Shown in pieces: positions 13,939 through 27,700 of a DNA stretch of 64,000 bases. Each line of letters begins with the position of its first letter. The stretch's first letter is position 1. This stretch comes from Dimorphilus gyrociliatus. Taxonomy: Eukaryota > Annelida > Polychaeta > Dinophilidae. A program made the position numbers and the translations under genes. The notes below the pieces were generated by a model that searched no databases, had not been told where the DNA came from, and was given only the letters and a program-made list of their open reading frames with translations. The stretch spans positions 2,480,968 to 2,544,967 of the forward strand of contig CAJFCJ010000009.1 of assembly GCA_904063045.1 (NCBI GenBank), written 5' to 3'.

Positions 13939-14907
<969 letters not shown>

Positions 14908-14967
14908 TTTATGATAATACCATTTGCTTATCTATGTAACACACTTTTTGTTGGACTTATAAAAACA

Positions 14968-15026
14968 TAATATATATATATATATATATATATAATATAC
15001 ATATATATATATATATACATATATTT
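14968..15026. repeat. (TA)n microsatellite
   Basis: An almost pure TA dinucleotide tract with a few interruptions, in the 3' gap between SURF2 and ASCC2. Confidence 0.8.
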
Positions 15027-15164
15027 GTTATTTTTTATAATCGTTTGCTTGAATACTGAATTGTGCAGATATTGACTTCTTAGCCACAATCGAAACTTCA
15101 CTATTTAATCATAATTAATTTATTCTATTAACATCAATAGTTGAAAACAAGTGTTGTCAACCTA

Positions 15165-17758
15165 TCAGAATTTTCTTTTTTTATCCGCTAGAAATCTTCT
15201 ATTGTGATTGCCTTGACTTGATTTATGTTTTTCCTTCCATGAGCGATTTTTCTCTTGGCTTTGGGGATTGGGATTCGGTGGACGATAAGGTTGACGGTTT
15301 TTCTATAAGATTAATTTTGTTTTTATTGTACGATTGACGTCAAACGACTAATTTACGAACCATTTGAGAAGCTCTCCTCTCAGCGGCTCGCTCTCTCAGA
15401 ACAGCCGGATCTTCGCAGAAATTTAATCTCTTTTTCATAACGTCTTCTTCGGTTTCATCGTCACTTTCAACATATTTCTTTGTTGGTTTCTATAAAAAAA
15501 ATAGTCATTTCCATTCAATAACGACAACAATTTTATAAAAAGAAATAGTCGTAACCTTTTCATCAACAGCTAAAACTCGTGGGATAACAAAAGATCTTCT
15601 ATAGTCATCTTCCGAATCATTATCCTGGGCCCCAACGTCATGAGCGTCATACGTGTCATCGTACTCGTCATCATATTCGTTCTCGATAGGTTCACCATTG
15701 TCTATCTCGTACATGACTGCAAGTGTTTTTGTTGTTTCTGTAGCCTCTTGATCTTTTACATTGACAGAGTGTTCTTTTTTTCCCTTATGTATTTTATTGA
15801 CATCGATATCGTTTCGAGAGAAAATGTCAAATTCATCACCATCAAATATATTAGCTCTTTGCCTAATGTTTTCCGGAACATTAATAGTTTCCTGTTGAGC
15901 TGCTTGTTTAACTTCGCTTTGTACTGCGTTTCCTTCTAAAACAGCTTGTACTACTCTTTCAACGTTATTATCGTAGATTTCTAGTTGCTCTCTGATGAAA
16001 TTGTCTCTTAAATCTGGTAAAATTTCTTTAACCTCCCTCAAATAGCTAGTTATGTCGATGCCTTCGGCGCCAAAACTAGACGGCTCTATTTCACCTGCAT
16101 TAGACGCCCCCGCCATAGCACCATCAACATCGCCTACAGGAACCCCTAAATTTTCTTGTGACGATTTACCGACTGGTGTCAGGGAGTCGAATCCGGATGT
16201 TAAAAATGCCAATTCCCTTTCGTGACTGAGAATAAGCGATAAAAAAAACGAAAAAAATTAGATCACACTTGGAAAATAACGAGAGAATCGATTATTTACA
16301 CTGTTTTATTCTGCACGTATTTCCATAACAAAAGACTATCGGTGCTAAAATCGTGAAGGACACAGTAGTCCTTTGCAAAATCATCCTTCTCTAAAATAAA
16401 CTGAAACATTTCTATAGCAGTTCTAGCCGTCTTCTTATTCATTTTACTGGAAATAATGAAAAACACAACCATGAAATTTCTAAAGATATTTGTCGAAAAA
16501 CGATCTATATTTAACAAAGTTAATTAATTTAAACATTCTTTACCTTTCGTCCGATAGTTCTTTCAAATTTCCATGATAAATAATTTTTCGAAAATTTATG
16601 ATAAAACTATACTTTACAATTGATAACTTTTGTAAGATTGTAGTGTTCTTTTCGTCTTCTGCAAGATGTTTTGCTAAACTACACAAAACAAATGAATAGA
16701 AATCTGCAATTCTGGAAAAATAAAAGAAATACAAATTTTATCTTTTTCTGTATAGTTTATCAAATATTAATTTATTTTATGTGAACATACTTATAATGAA
16801 ATTCTTCCCGAAAAAATTCAATACTCGACTCTTCGTGAGAAGTCAAAAAGTATTCGATACTTTTGCTGGTATCTAATAAATAATGTATAATATCCTCTAG
16901 CTTATTATTTTCTGCTGTGACGTTAGTTGTAGATGGTTCGTTTTCCGAGCCAAATATTTCTTCTGTTACTCTATCTAAAGCTTTTCCTATTCCTTTTATA
17001 GATTCTTTAAGGTCGTCGTTGTATTTCGTTTGGTTGTTAAATATATTATGAACTACTTTATTTACTAATTTTTCATTTGATGCTGCGTAAATGGAGCAAA
17101 AATCGAACAATTTTGGTATATCCCAAATAAAGTTTTCATATAAAATATCACCAAATATTTTTGGGGTCAGAAAATGTTCATTACTTTCTTTATGTGTAGA
17201 AAATCTAAGGCACACCTTGAAGACTAACTCATAAACACGGTGTTGTAATTTTTGTATAGTTTCGTCTGCATATTCGTAATTGTCGTAAGGTCTTGGGGAA
17301 TTACAGAGGAAAGATTCTATTAGCTTTTGACATGTGACATCAAAGATAATTTGAACCCAGAACTGTTGATGTGATATTTTTAACAGCCATTGTAAATCTT
17401 CGATAATATATCTATAAAAATCGATAATGTGAATTAAAAAATACCTATGTACATTTTTTTTAATAATTAAACCAATAGAATTAAGAAAAAATCTGTTACC
17501 TAATAAATTCCATCCATTCTTCTTTTTCTGCTTCATCGCAATTCCGAACGGGTGGACTAAAATAAACTAGAAATTGTCTATCTTTTTTCAGAGTTGGGTG
17601 CTGGTGAAATTGTCAAAAAATTATTGAACATAAGTTTAAAATGAGTGATAAATCAAAGTTTTCAAACTCACAATGGCAGGAACAGGTTGCTGTGAATGAA
17701 GTTTAAGATTTTTCCCTTCGCTTTGCTCGAGAAACTGCTGATCAAGAGCTAAAGACAT
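15165..17758 (-). CDS. ASCC2: Activating signal cointegrator 1 complex subunit 2
   Basis: ASCC2 is the ubiquitin-binding subunit of the ASCC complex (with ASCC3 helicase), acting in alkylation repair and in splitting collided ribosomes. The protein starts MSLALDQQFLEQSEGKN. Landmarks are DLQWLLKISHQQFWVQIIFD, RFSTHKESNEHFLTPKIFGD and ENFIWDIPKLFD. A CUE domain follows (IDITSYLREVKEILPDLRD to YDNNVERVVQAVLEGN, about 16070-15940), in which the L-P-D-L core that binds ubiquitin is kept. Then come FDGDEFDIFSRNDIDV and KIHKGKK, an acidic EYDDEYDDTYDAHDVGA stretch matching the human protein, DPAVLRERAAERR, and a basic C-terminus (NHNRRFLADKKRK). Introns are short. Confidence 0.93.
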
Positions 17759-17917
17759 AATTTATCTCCGTATTATTCGGCAACTAGGAATGAATTGAAT
17801 GGTACGTGTGACTTAAGTGAAATTGCACAACGAGTGGATATTGGACACTGTATAGAGCCGAAGCCGTTTCGAATTATCGAAATAGATTCATTCTAGAGTT
17901 ATCAAAACCTGTCGATC
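17759..17917. promoter_or_regulatory. Shared promoter of ASCC2 and OPA3
   Basis: 159 bp between two divergent start codons. It must contain both core promoters. No TATA box or named motif stands out; function is inferred from layout. Confidence 0.55.
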
Positions 17918-18504
17918 ATGCCTTTCCCAGTATTTAAATTGGCTTATTTAGTCATGAAACAGGTCAGCAAGCCATTAGCAACATATATGAAGCATAGGGC
18001 TAAAACTTCTCGTACTTTTCGGGACTGGTTTATTATCCCACCAGCTCAAAGTCAGTTGATTGCAACACAATCGAGCGATATTGCAAATAAATAACAATCA
18101 TTTTTTTTGTAGTCTATCATCGCTTGGAGACAACAGTCAAGATGAGGTTATTAGGCTTAAAAAAAATTAACGAAATAAAGCCATTGAAACCGGAAATAGC
18201 AGTTGACCTTGGAGCTGAGATGCTTGGTGAATTGGTTGTATTTTCAGTAGCAGCATCAACGATTTGGTTAGAATATAAGCGACAATCGAGAAACGATCAA
18301 CGAAAGGAAGATACACAGAATGATAGACTATTAGAATTAGAGATATTAGTAGCCGATATGCAATTATCAATGGAAAAACAAACAGTCCAACTAAAAGAAT
18401 TATCGAGATTACTCTACTCTCAACAACTGCCAAATCAAATCGAAGATTCCAACAATTCAAAAGCTATTCTACAAGTACACAAGCGCACTCAAACTTCTAA
18501 GTGA
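17918..18504 (+). CDS. OPA3: Optic atrophy 3 homolog
   Basis: OPA3 is a small mitochondrial protein (outer or inner membrane assignments both exist in the literature) needed for normal mitochondrial shape; human mutations cause optic atrophy. Two exons, 17918-18050 and 18113-18504, give 174 residues, close to the human 179. It begins MPFPVFKLAYLVMKQVSKP. Then come RTFRDWFIIPPAQ, LGAEMLGELVVFSVAASTI (a hydrophobic segment) and a C-terminal coiled coil with LLELEILVADMQLSMEKQ. Start and frame are unambiguous. Confidence 0.94.
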
Positions 18505-19640
18505 ACTTGCAATTGAAATCGAAGAGGATTTGTTGTTTAAACACTTTTTTATTTGATTTTTTTTCTTCAACTTGTTCTTTAGGACAAAGATGTAGAATCA
18601 TTACAAGATAGAAAAAAAAATCACATTTTGGTGATTTTATTTAAAAAAACGAACAGAAAATATATGAAATTAAACGATAATGCCGTCTACAGAAATAAAT
18701 TAAATAGCATATCACAGACTATTTTCTTGTATAGAATACAATCTCGTAGCAAGTGCGTGATGACCACATTAATGTATATTATTATAACAGACGCTCGCAA
18801 AGTGATGCCTATTGATTCGACGTAAGATTAATAAAGACTAGCTAACCTGGCAGAGGAAATATTATTACATAAACATTAAGTGTTATGAACTGTTTCGAGC
18901 CAATAGACACGCGCCTTTCGGAACGCCAAGACTTTTGTTGGAAATCAATGCAGCCGCTCGATAGTCGTGTTGTCATATCTTTATTTTTTCGACGAGGTTT
19001 TTAAAGGGAAACTGTATACGAAGGGAAGAAACTCGGAGATTTGTATCGAATTTGGATAAGAGAAATTAGATTTGGTATAATTTCAGAAACGTTAAGGACT
19101 ATATGAAACGACCAGAAGTGTTTTGAAAAATTAAATCAATATAGAACGCCAAGTATTTAGAATAACAGCAGTGTAAAAAACAGGTGTACGATTAACGTTA
19201 TGAATGCAACAAATAATAATACACGTGTTCAGCTAATATCACTGCGACCTGCTCTTCCGCTTTACAGTATGGCGGCAAAGAATCGGTCAAAAGGATGTAA
19301 AAAGGGTCGGGATTTACAGGAACAGAAGTGGACAAATTTATATAGTTCGGCATTAACCGGTCAAAGATCTCGGACAGATGGTCCATTAACAACAGGTTTT
19401 TTTTTTCCATTTTCTAAGGTTTTTGTACATGGTAACATATATACTGTATAAATATGTATATACAATATATATGTATACCCTCCTTCATCCGCCTCTCTCT
19501 CCTTCTCTCCCATCTGTATATCTTTTCAGCATATATAGAAGAGAGAGATCCGAGACTTGATTAAAAATTACTACAATTTATTATAAAATGTGTAAGATAA
19601 AAAAACTTAGCAAATACTAAAAAGTTAGCTAACGTTTTAA

Positions 19641-19642
19641 GC

Positions 19643-19688
<46 letters not shown>

Positions 19689-19690
19689 AA
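19641..19690. repeat. (GA)n purine microsatellite
   Basis: A run of GAAA/GA units, almost pure GA from about 19655 to 19681, followed by GA-rich sequence. Confidence 0.85.
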
Positions 19691-19913
19691 GAAAAATAAT
19701 AGAATTTACAAATATGTGGCGCCTCAATCGAAATTGAACGAATGTTGGAGAGCAGATGAACAGTTTTTTTTCTTTTTTCCCCCCCCAACGTATTTATACG
19801 TTTCCATCGATTTAGCTTTTAAAAGAGTTTAAATTGTTTAGACGCGTATGCTGTTGTGCACAATTTATATGCGTATACCATATTTTAGGTATACACATCA
19901 GTAAAATGCAGTA

Positions 19914-19914
<1 letters not shown>

Positions 19915-19952
<38 letters not shown>

Positions 19953-19979
19953 TATATTTAAATATGTATATATATATAT
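19915..19979. repeat. (AT)n microsatellite
   Basis: AT dinucleotide tract about 65 bp long with a central AT-rich interruption, 130 bp upstream of the first MCTP start codon. Confidence 0.8.
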
Positions 19980-20109
19980 TAATTTGTTTCTATAAATATA
20001 TTTAAAAATTACTATCCTCCAAGTGCACTTGTACGCTTTATTAGCGCCAGTTAGATTTTATGTTTAGTCATTTTTTAATTATAAAAGAGAGCAGTGGCAG
20101 AAGATTATT

Positions 20110-23100
20110 ATGGATCTCATTGCTGGCGATGTTCTACAAAAAATGCGCGAAGATAAACATATTCAGCCTAGACGACGAAAGCGTCATTTAGGCACGAAGG
20201 GACGACATAATAAATCTGAACATCTTTCGCGCAGCGTAGAACTTAGACGACCTTCTAACGATATTAATAATTCGTTGATAGGTTCACACAGCTACGTAAA
20301 TGATTATATATCGAGAAGTTCATGCAACGTCTCATCGGTCGATGAGGATAGCGTCAATGAGCTTGTTCAGCTTAATAGGAAAAAGAATAAATTACTATCA
20401 GCCTTCCGAAACAAAGCAAGACGAATACGAGCCTTCTCTAAAGAACAATTATCCAGATTTGTCGGGCGAACTAATGATGTTTGTCCAACTACTGAGACTT
20501 TTGACGCCTTGTTCGATGAAGCCAGAAGGAGGGAAGAACAGTTAACAACCCTTCAGAATATATCTTATGATTCTGGTGTTCAAATGGTAAGTTTACAAAC
20601 AAATACCTTTTCCTTCCTTTTCAACATGCATGCTCACACCACCTCTAGTAATAGTATTGTGTAGAAAACTGAACTTATAGTAGGCCTAGAAATAAATATG
20701 GACGGCTGGCGGCGTCGTTCGACGCCGGTCGATTTTTTTTTACTCTGGCCGTCAGAGTAAAACGACGCGCCGGCGTCGAATCGTCGTTTTGCCCTTTTTT
20801 CCCTTCACCCTCTGTAGTCTACGAAATTATGCTATTAATTATGGATTGTAACCCTTCTCCGACCAAACGTCCACCGAGTACCCCGACCAACAACCGTTTC
20901 CGCATTACGTCCTCACAAATAACGAAGCTTACTCGACGTATTACGTCCGGATTGTCATATTTTAAAGGCAGGTCAACTTCGAGCCAGGAGGAAACGCCAA
21001 CTATGAGAAGGCGTCTTCTTAGACAATGCAGGACGGAGGCGTCCGTTAATGAACCAATAGCAGGTCGTTCCGGTTGTGGAAAAGATAATTTTGTCCAAAC
21101 CGGCGGCGATGGCGATGAAGATGACGGCGGCGGGAGTTACGAAGGCGGCGTCGGTGATCAGGTAATAAATAATTTAAGAAGCGGCGAATATAGCCTGAAG
21201 GGGTTAAAGACGTACCCTAAAAACAGATGGCGCTAGCTCGTACTCTTTTTATCTGCTTTAGTTTGTCAGTTGTTGTTTTTTTCCTTTGTAATTTATGGAC
21301 AAACTAATGATAAAAGGGAACAGATATGGAGAGAAGTGAAATGGTATAGATAAATAAGCACTGAGAGAACAAACGACAAAGAGGAGCAAATAGTAAAAAA
21401 AAAGAGATAGATAGAAAGATAGAGAAAAAAAAAGAGAGAGAGAGACGGGGGGAGGGGGCGAGGAGAGAGAGACAGAGAGAGAGAGAAAAAGGAGAAGAAG
21501 TGATAGACAGATAGAGCTTGAAGAGAGAAGAGGGTATAGCTAATTGATGAAAAAAACAAGTGAAAGGGAGTGAAACAAGTAGAAAGAACGAGGAAATATA
21601 CTGAGAAAATTGGAAAAAAGAGAAAAGATATACTGTTGTCATATAGTATGGAAAAAAGGTTGGTCATAGAAAGGAAAACATGAATGAAAATTCCTGTATT
21701 ACGTTTCCCACAACCGTCAACTGCACTAATCGATTTTTATACAACGGCCCCGACTTCTTTCCGCAAAATAAACTAAAAATCTTCCTAACGATAATAACCA
21801 GATTCCATATTTTTCGGGTCCATAACCCGATCATTACTGACATGATTGAGTTACCAACGAAGCGTTGTTATTGATAATGGTTACCCCAACCTTAACCTCA
21901 CTTTATTAAAAAAAAACTAGAGCCCATATTCGTTCCTTTGTAGGTTTTTTGTCCTAACAACGAACTGGAATTGTATGCAATATTTATATATGTTTCACAG
22001 GCCTATTAACTAAATTAGAATCGCCAAGTAATGTTGACGTTTCATAATGAATAAAAACTAGCCTATAGTTGTTGCGTAACTGGCGTAACAAACGTAAGAA
22101 ACAAAAAATATATGTGTATCAAGAGTCAATTGATAAATGAATAACAAAAGAAATAGATTAGTTAGTGATAAGGAAGAGAAAATAGAATGAGGGAATATAA
22201 AGAATATAGGAAACGAAGAAAAAAAGAGACGTATAAAGCGATCGATTCTGTCGACTTAATAAACTCGATTGATTTCTACCGCGGCGGATGGATAGAATCC
22301 GAAGCGAGGGACACCTATACCTAAGCACTTTTTATAGACAACGTGCCTCAATTAGATGCTTGGTGAAACTCGCCTACACGTCTCCACTGAGGTGGTTTCT
22401 CTGTCTCAGTAATAGGAAAAACATAAGTGATAAAACTAAAGTAAATACAATTGAGAAGAAACGATAAAGAGTTTATCTTGTATATTTCTGTGCGAAAAAT
22501 TTAAAGATGATTAAAGAGATATAAGTCAATGAAGCGGAAGTAAGGGAAAATAGAAATGAAAGATCTGGATAGAAGTGATGAAAAATATAATTAATTAGAT
22601 ATTTGGGATATATAATTTTTCAAATCATTGCTTCAGAATGAGAAGAGTAAATTCGGTATCTTAATTTTTATTATATATTTACCAATATTTTCCTATATAT
22701 ATGTATATACTGTATGAAAAATACTGTCTACATTTTATAGTATACTGTATATACATGTATGTCTAAATAATTTGATATTCTTTATTAGTTCTAACAATCC
22801 ATAAAATACATAATAACTACGGTCATTTATACACCATACCATATATGGAAAACGTATAAATTAGATGATATATGTATGTATTACAATATGTACACTCGTA
22901 AGTAGAATATATAGATATACAGTATATATACATAAATGTATAAGTCATGTTGTTGATGGTAACAGCTGGTACTCAAAAGCTTTAAAATTTATTACCGTGC
23001 TTACTCCATAGGATGATATCAAACATTATTTCTATTCCATCAAAGATTATTAAAATATATCTTAGGGAGTTTAAAATGTCTCCAATTCCATTACAGGATG

Positions 23101-24342
23101 GAAAATGATGCTCTTATAGTAATTTTCTTTTATAAGAAATGATTTATACAAGAAAAAGACAATTTAAATGTGATAAAATATTTTTACGTAGTATGCGCGC
23201 AATACATTTAACATTTTCTATTGTATCTGTTTAACTTTAAATAATTTCATTTACTCTAGAATATAAATTATTTCTAAATGTCACGACAATGGTGGACTTA
23301 AGATATATATATATATAGATTGATTTACATATATACTCTATTTAGCTTATAAGTTTGTAAACGATTTATTATTTCTTTTCAGGATGCCTATCTAACACAA
23401 AGGAAATGTTTAGACCATCCTTTTTATCATTTAGAAGTTCATTTAAAGAGGGGAGCTCAATTAGTCGTTAGGGATTCTTCTGGTATGCTGGCTCATTCAG
23501 TTTTTTGATTTTACTTATTTATAATATGACTATCTTTTAACGTTTAAAAAGGTTCTAGCGATCCGTATGTTATATTTAAAGTTGGAAAGAAACAATTATA
23601 TAAGAGCAAAACTGTTAGCAAGAATTTGAACCCATTATGGGACGAACGATTTACTCTCCCAATTGAGGATCCATCGGCAACTATAACAGCTCATGTCCTC
23701 GATTACGATCGAGGATTGAGGAGAGATGATCCAATGGGATTTGTTACTATAGACTTAAATCTATTAGATTTGAATAAGTAAGATGAATTAAATTCATTTT
23801 GTCTCTTATAGAATGATTAATTTGATTTCCTTTGAAAATCACAATGAAACAGATTAACCGAGCTCAAATTAAACCTTAAACCAGAGAATCCAGAAAAGGT
23901 TAAGGAAGATTATATGGGTTATTTAGTGCTACAAGTTAAGTTGATACCTAAAAGCCTTGAGGAAAAGGAAGAGGTAGGAAGCAATATATTTTATTACTTG
24001 ATCGTCTTCGTAGTTGACATCCTTTACAATTATTATTTTTACTTCTGTCATCTTATTTATTAATTATTAATAATTTAATACTCATAAATCTGCTATCAGA
24101 TTATGGCCTGTCAGACCAATAAGGTAAACACTTTGTAACTCTATTCCTGGTCTATTTTCTGTCTTTTTAGTCTTCTTATATACTTAAACAGTTAATGATA
24201 ATTTGGCTTTTATTATTATCAAATAAGTTAGTCCTACATATTGAACTTGTAATAGTTAAAAGGTTGTATCGCTTTTCTATGGAATATAATAACCTCTCTT
24301 TTTACTGTAAACATATCCAATTATACATTATATTATATATAA

Positions 24343-24381
<39 letters not shown>

Positions 24382-24672
24382 AAGTGTATATATTGTACAT
24401 TATGTATACTGCATAGAGAGATATGTTTATACATTCTGTACATAATGTATCTTTGCATAAGAAATAGATAAAAAAAATAGAAATAGGAGGAAAAAATAGT
24501 CTCCCGAAATCGATTTTTTGTTGCAGATGCGTCCTAAAGGGAGGTTTCGGCGGAGTTTGACTTTTTGCTTGTTTTTCGTACTTTTCTTCTTCTTCTATGT
24601 TATATTATTCACTTGGTTATTAATCCAAGTCTTTTCATTCTCTAGATAGAAGAGAAAATGATCTATTGCATT

Positions 24673-24713
<41 letters not shown>

Positions 24714-27700
24714 TAATATACGTATATGCTTTAAAGAGGGTTTAGAATTATATTAAAAGGTTACTCTGTCTGTCTGCTGTCTCTGTTTTTTGTTTTAAGG
24801 AAGTTAGGCTTTTAATTTATTTCATCACAAGAGAACGATTAGCTCTAGTAGTTTGTAATTTTTTTGCTAAAGAAAGCTTCTGTTTGCACCTGTTTTTGTT
24901 CTAGTTAATTAATATTTTTACACATTTCAACTTATTAGTTGAAGGTTTGTATGCAAAATTTTTAAGTGACCGTTCGTAGGCCTATAGTTTATGAATAAAT
25001 TAAAAATAGTTTATAAAAAAGAAAAGCAATAGATCGAAGCTATTTACAGTATAAATAGAGGTATATGTATATTAGTATTTTAGTGAGCCAGTCTCTACTC
25101 TATTAAACTGGTAAGCTCTAGATAAAAAAAGAAAAGCTGTTAGGATCGACCGTCCCGATCGCGAATTCCGATTATATCTGGAACAACCAGTCACCGTTTA
25201 AACTGCTGTTTACACCGTAAATGCACCTGCCGCGCCCCCGGTTTTTTTAAAACCCATTATAATCGGTTTTTTTTGGACTTTTCTATCCCCGTCCGAAAAC
25301 ACCCGGTAGAGAGATTTTGTTGAGCTGCGATTGAAACTCCAAAATTAGTCAAAATTGAGTCTAATAAAGCGGAAGGAATATCAAAAATGAAGAAAGCTGT
25401 AAAGAAATGGAGAATGAGTAAGAGTACATCGTCCAATGGCCTCCAGGGGTCTACCGAAAGTGAGAAGCACGACGATGAGAAGCCAGAAAAGGCTTTGAGT
25501 GATACGGAGTTGGCGAATGTTGACGCAACGGGAAGTTTAGGAAAGGTTTCGACAGTTTATTACTTTTAATGGGAGCAAAGTTCACTTTTCTCTATACTTA
25601 TTCGATTAAACACTAAATATATATATTGATTGATTGTTTATTAAAATCAATAGAGACTTAGGGGGATGCAAACACTTCAGACTATGGGAATTTTGTTTAA
25701 CAGAATTAACTACCACATTGTTCAATTAATTATTATTACTATTATTATGCACGGCAGGTGTTTTTTCTTTTTTTTTTATAAAACAAATCAAATAAATGTA
25801 TCTATTTTCTTTCAAAAAGCACTGGCAAGGTCATCATATTTTACACTCTTTTCCCTTAAATATTTTGTACTGACTCTTCTTCGCATATATACAAATTTTA
25901 TATATGTGGAGACATATGAATATTTCGTTAACAGTTGGATGATGTCTTCATTCTATTGGACTGAAGCTGTTAATCCCTTAAATAAGTTTTCTTGTCAACA
26001 GTATTTCCGAAAAAGTGGCCGACAGTCTGACACAAAGAAAATTAAGACTCAATTATGGGCATCTGTAGCGACTATTGTACTTGTAGAGGCAAAGGATTTG
26101 ATGGCTATGGATGATAATGGACTAAGCGATCCATATGTAAAATTTCGTTTGGGTAATGAAAAATACAAATCCAAGTGGAAGGCAAAGACTCTGTCGCCCA
26201 AATGGTTGGAACAATTCGATTTAAGAGTATACGAGGACCAGAGTACGTTATTGGAATTGTCGGTTTGGGATCATGATGCTGCTGGTAAAGACGATTTTAT
26301 GGGTCGTAGTGTTGTTGATCTAGCAACACTAGCACCGGAAACGACGCATGCTTTAGAGTGTAAATTAGAGGATACGGACGGCTATATTAAGATTCTCCTC
26401 TCTATAAGTGGAATGGTTGGATCCGACACCACGTCTGATTTATCAAAATACATTGAAGATCCTAACGATAGAAAAAAAATTTCTCGAAAATATGGAGCAA
26501 TTAATAGTCTCAAAGGCATTAAAGACGTTGGATGGCTTCAAGTAAAAGGTATCAAAGATGCAAACTTCTTCGTGTTATTCATCAGTCCTAATGATTTTTT
26601 CTTTGTTCTTTTTTTCTTAACAAAAGTTCTTAAGGCTCAGGGTCTAGCATCTGCCGATATCGGAGGAAAAAGTGATCCATTTTGTGTTCTGGAGTTGGTA
26701 AATGATCGTCTTCAGACGCACACAGAATACAAGACTCTTTGTCCAGAATGGGGAAAGATTTTCAATTTGTAAGTTTCTTTATTTATTGATAGAAACGGCC
26801 CATTTTAATTTATTTTTCTTAACAACCCAATTTCCCAACAGTAACGTCAAAGATATCCATTCTATATTAGAAGTTACTGTCTATGACGAAGATAGGGATA
26901 AGAAAGTGGAATTCTTAGGAAAAGTGGCTATACCCCTAATCCGAGTAAGTTTTTTTCCCTAATTTTTCCAGAGGCGTGTACAAAAAGATAAGCAGGACAA
27001 AAGAAACAAGGGAAAGAGAAAACGAAACAAAGATAATAAAAAAATCCGACTATATTAGACTTTTCTTTGATACGAACTATCCTTCTGGATCATTTCCCTG
27101 TTCCCTTTTCACATTATATCTTTTCCTTCAAATCTTCTCTTCTCTTTCACTACAATCGGTAGACTAAAAGATGAAGAATAAAGGATAAAGAAAAACAAGA
27201 TTAAAATGATATAGATAAAAGAAAGAAACGAAATTAATTTAAAAAATGTACAGATATATCCGTCGGAGAGAAAGTGGTTTGCCCTGAAAGATAAGAAATT
27301 AACTCGTAGAACAAAAGGGGCTATCGAATTGGAAATGGACGTAATTTATAATAATGTAAGAGAGCTAGAGTTAGATTTCGTCGTCAAATTTATGTCACGT
27401 TACACAGAGTATTTTATATGTAGTATTAACAGCACGAAATGAATATATTGATTACGTAACCCCAACACGTATTTTTATAGTAATGTCTTATTGCTTAGTA
27501 TCTGTTGTCTTACAATACCAATGTTGCCTAATTTCCCAATTTACAAACTTCCTCATCCTCATTCTAAAAACCAATGTAGTAACCATTTTTTTCCTCTCTT
27601 GAGAGATGCAAAGAGCTGTTTCAAAGGAAACAATGAGACTACTAATAAAATTCACCATCTGCCTCTGAAAAGAATTCAAACTAAACAAGACATTCAAAAA

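Larger units (their letters stand above)
18505..20109. other. Upstream region of MCTP
   Basis: About 1.6 kb after OPA3 and before the first MCTP exon. It contains simple repeats and short open frames without conserved motifs, one on each strand around 19200-19450. Probably promoter and 5' UTR sequence for MCTP; nothing specific could be assigned. Confidence 0.4.

Noticed and set aside
15640..15939. 99-residue plus-strand frame
   Set aside because: Shadow of the ASCC2 exon carrying the acidic and CUE regions.
19198..19451. Overlapping open frames on both strands before MCTP
   Set aside because: Neither has a recognisable motif, conserved splice context or extension; random frames in a somewhat GC-richer stretch explain them.
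21293..21667. Open frames of 112-124 residues on the minus strand
   Set aside because: They are translations of the complement of a polypurine tract (Ser/Leu/Phe/Pro runs), inside an MCTP intron.
24525..24556. Possible MCTP exon after TTGTTGCAG, beginning ATGCGTCCTAAAGG
   Set aside because: Good acceptor, but no convincing donor follows in a usable phase.
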